DNA of 64,000 nt. It comes from Cudoniella acicularis. Taxonomy: Eukaryota; Ascomycota; Leotiomycetes; Helotiales; Helotiaceae. Both the position numbers and the translations under genes were made by a program. Below the pieces are notes generated by a model. It was not told the DNA's origin, made no database searches, and saw only the letters and a list, made by a program, of their open reading frames with translations. The stretch lies in the NCBI GenBank assembly GCA_013054445.1, contig JAAMPI010000050.1:1-64000 (forward strand). Direction: 5' to 3'. Positions 58,679 to 64,000 of the stretch are shown in pieces. Position 1 is the first letter of the stretch. Each line of letters begins with the position of its first letter.

Positions 58679-60574
58679 TTGTCATGGCCGATATATCTGG
58701 CTCTTTTCTTACGAGTTGCTGCTGCCCCAAGCAATATCAGTGCTTCTCGCATCCCACATTATAGTAGAAAGTCTATCTCGACTGAGCTATTCGGTTTACC
58801 AATAGGCCATGTTGATGTCATTGGACGATCAAATGATATTATGGAAAAAAGGGAGAGATTCCTATATAGGCCGTCAATATATGGAAATGTCTCGTATTGG
58901 CCGACGGGATTCTTGGGAAACGCAACAACTAAGAGCGATCTTACTAGATTTATAGTAGACTCGTAGTATAGCCAAGCAACGGCAAACCTAGACGAGACCG
59001 TGGCAGGAGTCCTCATAGCAGTATATAAGATCTAGAAAATGTGCGTGCAAACTATATTGATCAATAGTAGGCTAAAGATATCAAACAGCTTTCTGATTAC
59101 CAAATTTTATATCAGAACCAATAGAAAAACAGTATACCTTCCGGAATTGATCAAGGAATCCTCACAAATTACACTAATGACTTGATGTTCTCGATAGAGA
59201 GGCTTTCAGTCAACCTATATTCGATCAAACGATTACAGCCATCAATAGACACAGTTCCATTTCAGATCGAAGAAACGATTGCCTATAAAGTCGCTAATAC
59301 AACGGTCTAATCACTCTTTAAGTTAGGAAACCTCTTTTATATGGATTGTCGCTATCAGTCAACCTTATAAAGGACTGACAGATATATAGCGGCTTATAGC
59401 GCATATTTCTATATTCACCCTACGAAAGGAGAATTCCTTCCTTTAGCTATTCGCACAAACATAGGAATTGACTTAGTTTATATACCTACACACTTAGTTA
59501 ATGATTAGCTACTAGTAAAAATGATGTTTAATCTAAATGATTTATAGTATTCATAATAGTATCATCTTTCTAGTACCTATAACGTTATCGAAATCGTATA
59601 TAAAGCGGCCTATAAGACACTAAGTAGGGAGTATCCTATAGTGGCTCTTCTAGACAGACGTACGCTCTTCCCTATTCAAATCTTAACTGTTTGATCTTTT
59701 ATATTTAACTTGTCTAGTAACTCCTAAGCTATTTGCCTATCGTTAAGTGGCACTCGAAGTGTTGATAAGGTTAGGAGGTTATATTAACCGGTTATTTGCT
59801 TTTAGTAGAAGTGCCGCTACACAGACTACTTTAGACCTTTATAACACAGGGATTTCTAGTGCCTTTCAAGCAAACTACTTTTACGAAAATCTCGTAAGTC
59901 GTGGTCTTATTAACATAACGTATAGTTCTTAAATTAAAAATTTCCTATTCTTCGAAGACGTATCAGTTATCTATACTACTATACAGGCATTTATAACAAC
60001 TTTTATACACTCTTACTATACATATCCTATCATGTTTGTGTAGGATGAAGAGCTATAAGCTTGGATACTAGAATCTGTGCCTACAAATATTATAGATTTT
60101 CTAAAATCAACTAACCGAAGAACGCTCATCGATATTCTTACTCATATCGCCTTAGGTAGCGCGGTACACTAAACTCTTAATACAAATGACATTTCAGAGG
60201 CATCAGGCTCGCTACCGTTCTACCTATTCGCGCTATACCAACCAATTCTAATAGCCAAGGGCGTTAAAGATGTTATCCCTTTCTTGCCTAATTTAACCCA
60301 GTTAATTGGTCAGATCGCCTTGACTGCCCTCTTTACACGCCCCGAATATGTCAATTGCAACCGATCTTTGACGCAAATGTTTAATGATAGAATAATACTA
60401 GTACGGATAAACAAGAAGACAGTAGAGGCAGCTCGGTTATTTCAGGTGGAGATAAAGAACTTTAGCAAGCTAGTTACTTCCAGGGCCTTTGATGCCCAAG
60501 GATTATGCCAGGGAATGCCATTTATTTGGAAAGTCCTTGATCCTGAGAGATCTCTATATTATCTCACTGTTTGA
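58679..60574 (+). pseudogene. Lipoxygenase (manganese-type) relic
   Basis: Lipoxygenases oxygenate polyunsaturated fatty acids. Blocks recognisable in three frames are: a signal-like start (YLALFLRVAAAP), NATTKSDLTRF, then FYIHPTKGEFLPLAIRTN, the metal-helix region LLVKMMFNLNDL...YHLSSTYNVIEIVYKAA (59500-59600), AFQANYFYENLVSRGLI, the second metal-helix IALGSAVH-stop-TLNTNDIS (His and Asn spaced four apart, 60167-60181) and the C-terminal block PFIWKVLDPERSLYYLTV. The final residue is Val, as in fungal Mn-lipoxygenases, where it is a metal ligand. There are many TAG and TAA codons and at least two frame changes. A Tyr codon (TAT, 59578-59580) lies where the second His of the first helix is expected, consistent with CAT-to-TAT. 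It is a dead gene. Confidence 0.65.
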
Positions 60575-61353
60575 TCTTAGATATCCAGTACTTTTAAATC
60601 TTATTATAAAATGATATTCTAGCAAGGAAGATGTGTTTAGTGAGTTTGGTTATATGGTCAATTTTAGCAAGCACCGAAGGATGATTCTGATCGCGTCTAA
60701 GGATTCCAGGTGTCTAAAGCCTACTGGATGATAGGTGATTGGGTATAGCATGTGATTATAGTTGATTTCAGTACTTTACGAACTATTTACTAACATTTCC
60801 TGTATTTAGCTTGCACTGGGACTGTTGGACTACCACTACCACTCGTCTATAATGCCGCACCTCGCCGTGCCACCACTGGTGCGATCTTCGCCCCCGCCCC
60901 CTGCCACCATTTTTCGTGCGCTGCTGGAGGCGGCAATGGCATGAATAGAAAGCGCGGCTCCAATTGGAGCTTGTAGCAACTGCGGCGGCTGTGGAGCAGT
61001 AGATTTGGTGTTGGCCACTCGGCCCTCCGAAAACACAAAACCCACGAAATACACGGATGGGGGAGAGAAATGTATACTAAGCTACCGTCTATTGATTCTT
61101 CTCGAGCTGCGGGGCCAATCGATATCAAAGCTCTCGGGCGCGGTCATGGAGGCCAGCACTGCAGTTGTCCGGCCATTACCCGCCGACGTATTTAATATAT
61201 TTCCATTCCTTGCTTTTTCGTTCACATCGATTAGGCAAGATTTCTACAATAGAAGTGTACTTTTCTTTTCAGATACAGCCTCTGGTTGATATGACTATAT
61301 AAGATGTCGTATATCCTCTTGATATGTTTATCACTACTAACTTACACCTGGCT
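60575..61353. other. Intergenic with a GC-rich island
   Basis: A GC-rich patch at about 60835-61060 stands out from AT-rich surroundings. Frames on the minus strand there (Arg/Ala/Pro-rich) lack a domain and I do not call them. Confidence 0.4.
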
Positions 61354-62619
61354 TCAGGTTATTCTAAGCAACTTCTGAGCATTTCGGAATGCAATGTTCT
61401 CCCAATCTTGATCATTAACCAAACCTAAAGACTTGAGAGCTACTATAAAAGCCGTACCCAACTCATTTCCAGACTAAGGATAGTCGACTGAGTACTAAAA
61501 CCTGATTAACTTAAATCTCTTCTCATTACAAGTTCTTCAGAAGAGCTTACTATGATTCTATCTATAGCGGTAGTCCGCAGTAGCGTAGTGAATAGATCTA
61601 AGCTAAAGAACCCACTTGTCGTTACCCAGATGTTATTAGCATAAGCCTCTGGGATAGTAACTCCTGTGCTTTTAACCCACCCCAGAGTTAAATCAGCCCT
61701 CGCAATCATATATAGGAGCATTTCTCCTATGTGGCCAAGAATGATTTTGAGATTTAGATGCTTGTCAAATATTCCTGCTAACCAGAGTCGGAGAAATTAT
61801 ATGCCGGCATCGCTATGCCAACCCCAGCCGGCTGTAGCCAAAACTGACGCAGTATCTAAGGTGAAGCTATTCTGGTATAGTGTATAGAGACCTCCTAATG
61901 CATTAACCTCTGAGATTGGTAGATATGTCGGGTGAAGGTAAATAGGAACGTCAAGCTTTTCAAGAGCAGACTAAAGAACTTCGTATTCAGGACCGTCATA
62001 GAAGGTGTTGTTAAGAAGATGATCGTCAACGAGAGCACTAACAAACTTCAACTACGAGACGCATCGTTCGAGCTCCTGTGCAGCGAGCTGAGGATATGCT
62101 ATAGGGAGAAAACAGAAGCCACGGAATCGATCGGGATATAGCCGGATCGCTATAGCAAGATTATTATTTGCCTCTTGTGCGATTTCGGGATTATCGAGAG
62201 CTTATGGATTGGGGCCATTCGAGACAACCTATAAGATCCCTTTGTCTTAGCTGGGCCTAAGAGGAGAAAGATTGCTCAATATTGTGCTTTCAATATCTTC
62301 TACTACGAATCAGGATGACATAAAATACCTAGATACGAATACAATTGGCATTCATGCTATCAATTCTACTTCCATCGATGTTCTCTAGCAATGTAATAAT
62401 CGAGTCACCTTCCGCATCGATGAGCAGCTCGTAGACCGGGTTGGTTTCATATAGCCTGATAGATTTTGGAACATAGTGCTCTTCTAAAGTGATAAAGCTA
62501 AGTAAAGTGGTCTCTGTGACAAGAGTAGGTGGATTGTTCGGATTTGATAAAGGCAGAGTCTTTGAATGTGCAAAGGCAACTGCCATGAAGAAGCTGGCAA
62601 TGAATGTAGCAGCGCCCAT
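61354..62619 (-). pseudogene. Amidohydrolase-family decarboxylase relic
   Basis: A metal-dependent amidohydrolase-2 protein of the gamma-resorcylate/2,3-dihydroxybenzoate decarboxylase type. From the ATG at 62619 the N-terminus is signal-like (MGAATFIASFFMAVAFA), unusual for this usually cytosolic family. Then come FITLEEHYVPKSI (with the E-x-H metal motif region), SMNANCI, LYPDRFRGFCFLPIAYPQLA, NNTFYDGPEYEVL, KLDVPIYLHPTYLP, GHMGEMLLYM on a shifted frame, NIWVTTSGFFSLDLFTTLLR and near the end DYP, LGLVNDQDWENIAFRNAQK. There are at least nine in-frame stops (mostly TAG, with TGA) and several frame changes. These follow the C-to-T pattern. The frame and order are complete, so a whole gene decayed in place. 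Confidence 0.7.
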
Positions 62620-63337
62620 TCTTATTCTTTTACTGACAGATGAAGTCCTCAGCGTATAAAAGTTATAATCTTAGGATTGTTACTAGTTCGATCGGTTTGG
62701 TGGATGATGACAAAAAGAACTGGAGCAACTCACAACTTTATTACTGCAGATATTTGCGTCTTGTTATCAATAATAACGCGAAGTGTGACATGATTTCAGT
62801 TTACTGCAGCAACGGCTAACTAACCTACACTAAATGTGTATGGTACTGTAAGGGGTTAATCCTAAAACGTGAGTGCATCTTATATTGATTGGAAGAGCAC
62901 GATCATTTGAGACCCGGCCCTTGATATTCTAAGACTAAATTTACATATTTTACTCTATCGGGTTGTCAATAAAGGACTGAAATGTTGTATTGGCTGACTT
63001 GCCGCGGTGACAGAAACGCATAACGGGGCATTCCTCAGCTCCGTTTGGGACCCCCTATGATAATTGTTCTTGGTGAGTTGCTGACTGATCTCTCTCGAAC
63101 AATTGGGAAGAAGAGGGCTGGTGTAGCTCTGGAAGATCAATGATGTCCTTGCTGGTCAGCAGATTTACATTACCCATGACCGACACAGAGTTCATCAACG
63201 TCGAAGTGGGATTTGGGCACCCCGTCAGTTACGTGGTCTGGATCAACTAAACTTTAAATCCAATCCCAGATGGCTCAAAAGAAGTTCCCTCCGGAATAAT
63301 TTCTGTGTCAAAGATTTCAAACCGCAGTTTTCCAATT
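62620..63337. promoter_or_regulatory. Upstream region shared by decarboxylase relic and TTL-like gene
   Basis: About 0.7 kb between divergent starts with no supported gene. Confidence 0.4.
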
Positions 63338-64000
63338 ATGAATACCAGCCCTCTCGTTGCCTCTGTGCACAGCGGCTGTTCTTGGCTAGACGAGCACATC
63401 GAGTCATGTGTTAAAAAGTACTCTCCAGATGTTGTTTTCGTAAAAGACTTAGAATGTTTTGTTGATAACGAAGCTGCTCTTTACCAAATTTGTGATAGAC
63501 AACGTTGTAACACAAACGGATTTATCGTTCCATTAAAGAATCCCAACTTCTCGTTAATTAACGTATATCCCAACGACGATGCGTTAACAAGGAAAAATTG
63601 CTTGTCCAGGATAATCGAGTATTAGGTAGCTAAGCGGCCGGAATCTATATTGAAAAGCCACGTCCCGATTACTGTTCAGCTCGATTTAGACTATGCAGAG
63701 TATATTGATTACTCACTTGCCGAGGCAGACTCCTTTGAACTATGTCAGTCAATAGAGGCTAATGGTAATAAAGAGCCTTCTACACGAGATTGGTGGATCC
63801 TTAAACCTGCTATGACCGATTACGGATATGGAATCCGGATATTCAGTACCATGACAGATTTAGTAGGATGTCTTGAGTCACTTGAGTCGGAGGGGCGAAA
63901 GTCTCCGTCTATTGCCGAAGATCGAATTCCTTCCTTACTACTACAAGAATTTGTTGCGCAAAGGTATTTGACTTCTATACTATTACTAAACGGGAAAAAG
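63338..64000 (+). pseudogene. Tubulin-tyrosine-ligase-like protein, partial, one TAG
   Basis: A TTL-family protein, ATP-grasp type. The window edge cuts it off. ATG 63338 opens MNTSPLVASVHSGCSWLDEH. An open frame reaches TAG 63623-63625 after LSRIIEY, then continues in the same frame to the edge (VAKRPESILKSHVPITVQLD, then the strong TTL block DWWILKPAMTDYGYGIRIFST and LLLQEFVAQRYL). CAG would be expected at the stop. WILKP and the glycine run are the ATP-grasp nucleotide-binding signature of this family. The rest lies beyond 64000. The stop may be the only damage, so a functional product by readthrough cannot be excluded, but a young pseudogene is more likely. Confidence 0.65.

Noticed and set aside
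60836..61128. Minus-strand GC-rich frames in the island
   Set aside because: They are low-complexity Ala/Arg/Pro, overlap each other in two frames and have no ATG context or domain.

Overview
The window reads as chromosomal DNA of a filamentous ascomycete (Pezizomycotina; a leotiomycete would fit, but that is a guess). Genes are split by short GT-AG introns of about 48-126 bp, many with CTAAC-type branch points close to the 3' AG. There are no operons or Shine-Dalgarno sites. The families are fungal: Prp4 kinase, TMA7, HET, 2EXR, Zn2Cys6, BTB and C2H2. Exon models below were assembled by hand from the sequence.

Layout. 1-5.1 kb: GC-richer non-coding DNA with short tandem repeats. 5.1-5.8 kb: a Pro/Ser/Thr-rich protein. 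5.8-10.3 kb: pyrimidine-rich DNA with TTCG microsatellites and no convincing gene. 10.3-13.9 kb: a conserved core block with the spliceosomal kinase prp4 (minus) divergent from TMA7 (plus). 14.8-15.9 and 20.0-21.0 kb: two intact short-chain dehydrogenases.

16.7-46.9 kb: an accessory region holding two F-box-like paralogues (one broken), five copies or remnants of a 2EXR family (17.9, 33.8, 37.0, 40.8 and 42.1 kb), a coiled-coil protein with a C-terminal membrane segment divergent from a broken RING-type gene, a MARVEL-like membrane protein, a full HET-domain protein, a broken Zn2Cys6 regulator, a third short-chain dehydrogenase and a broken BTB gene.

47-64 kb: a decaying, AT-richer region. 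It holds a truncated NAD-dependent reductase, a 207-bp perfect-looking foldback, and relics of a GH3 beta-glucosidase, a SUR7-like membrane protein, a C2H2 zinc-finger protein, a lipoxygenase, an amidohydrolase-type decarboxylase, a tubulin-tyrosine-ligase-like gene that runs off the end, and two unrecognised proteins.

A unifying pattern is that many broken genes keep their frame and are interrupted by TAA, TAG or TGA where CAA, CAG, CGA or TGG would be expected. This points to C-to-T / G-to-A decay, as repeat-induced point mutation (RIP) or deamination would cause. Genes of the ubiquitin-adaptor type (F-box-like, BTB, RING) and the allorecognition type (HET) sit together with the expanding 2EXR family. 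This suggests a fast-evolving self/non-self or ubiquitin-related locus, but that is inference.
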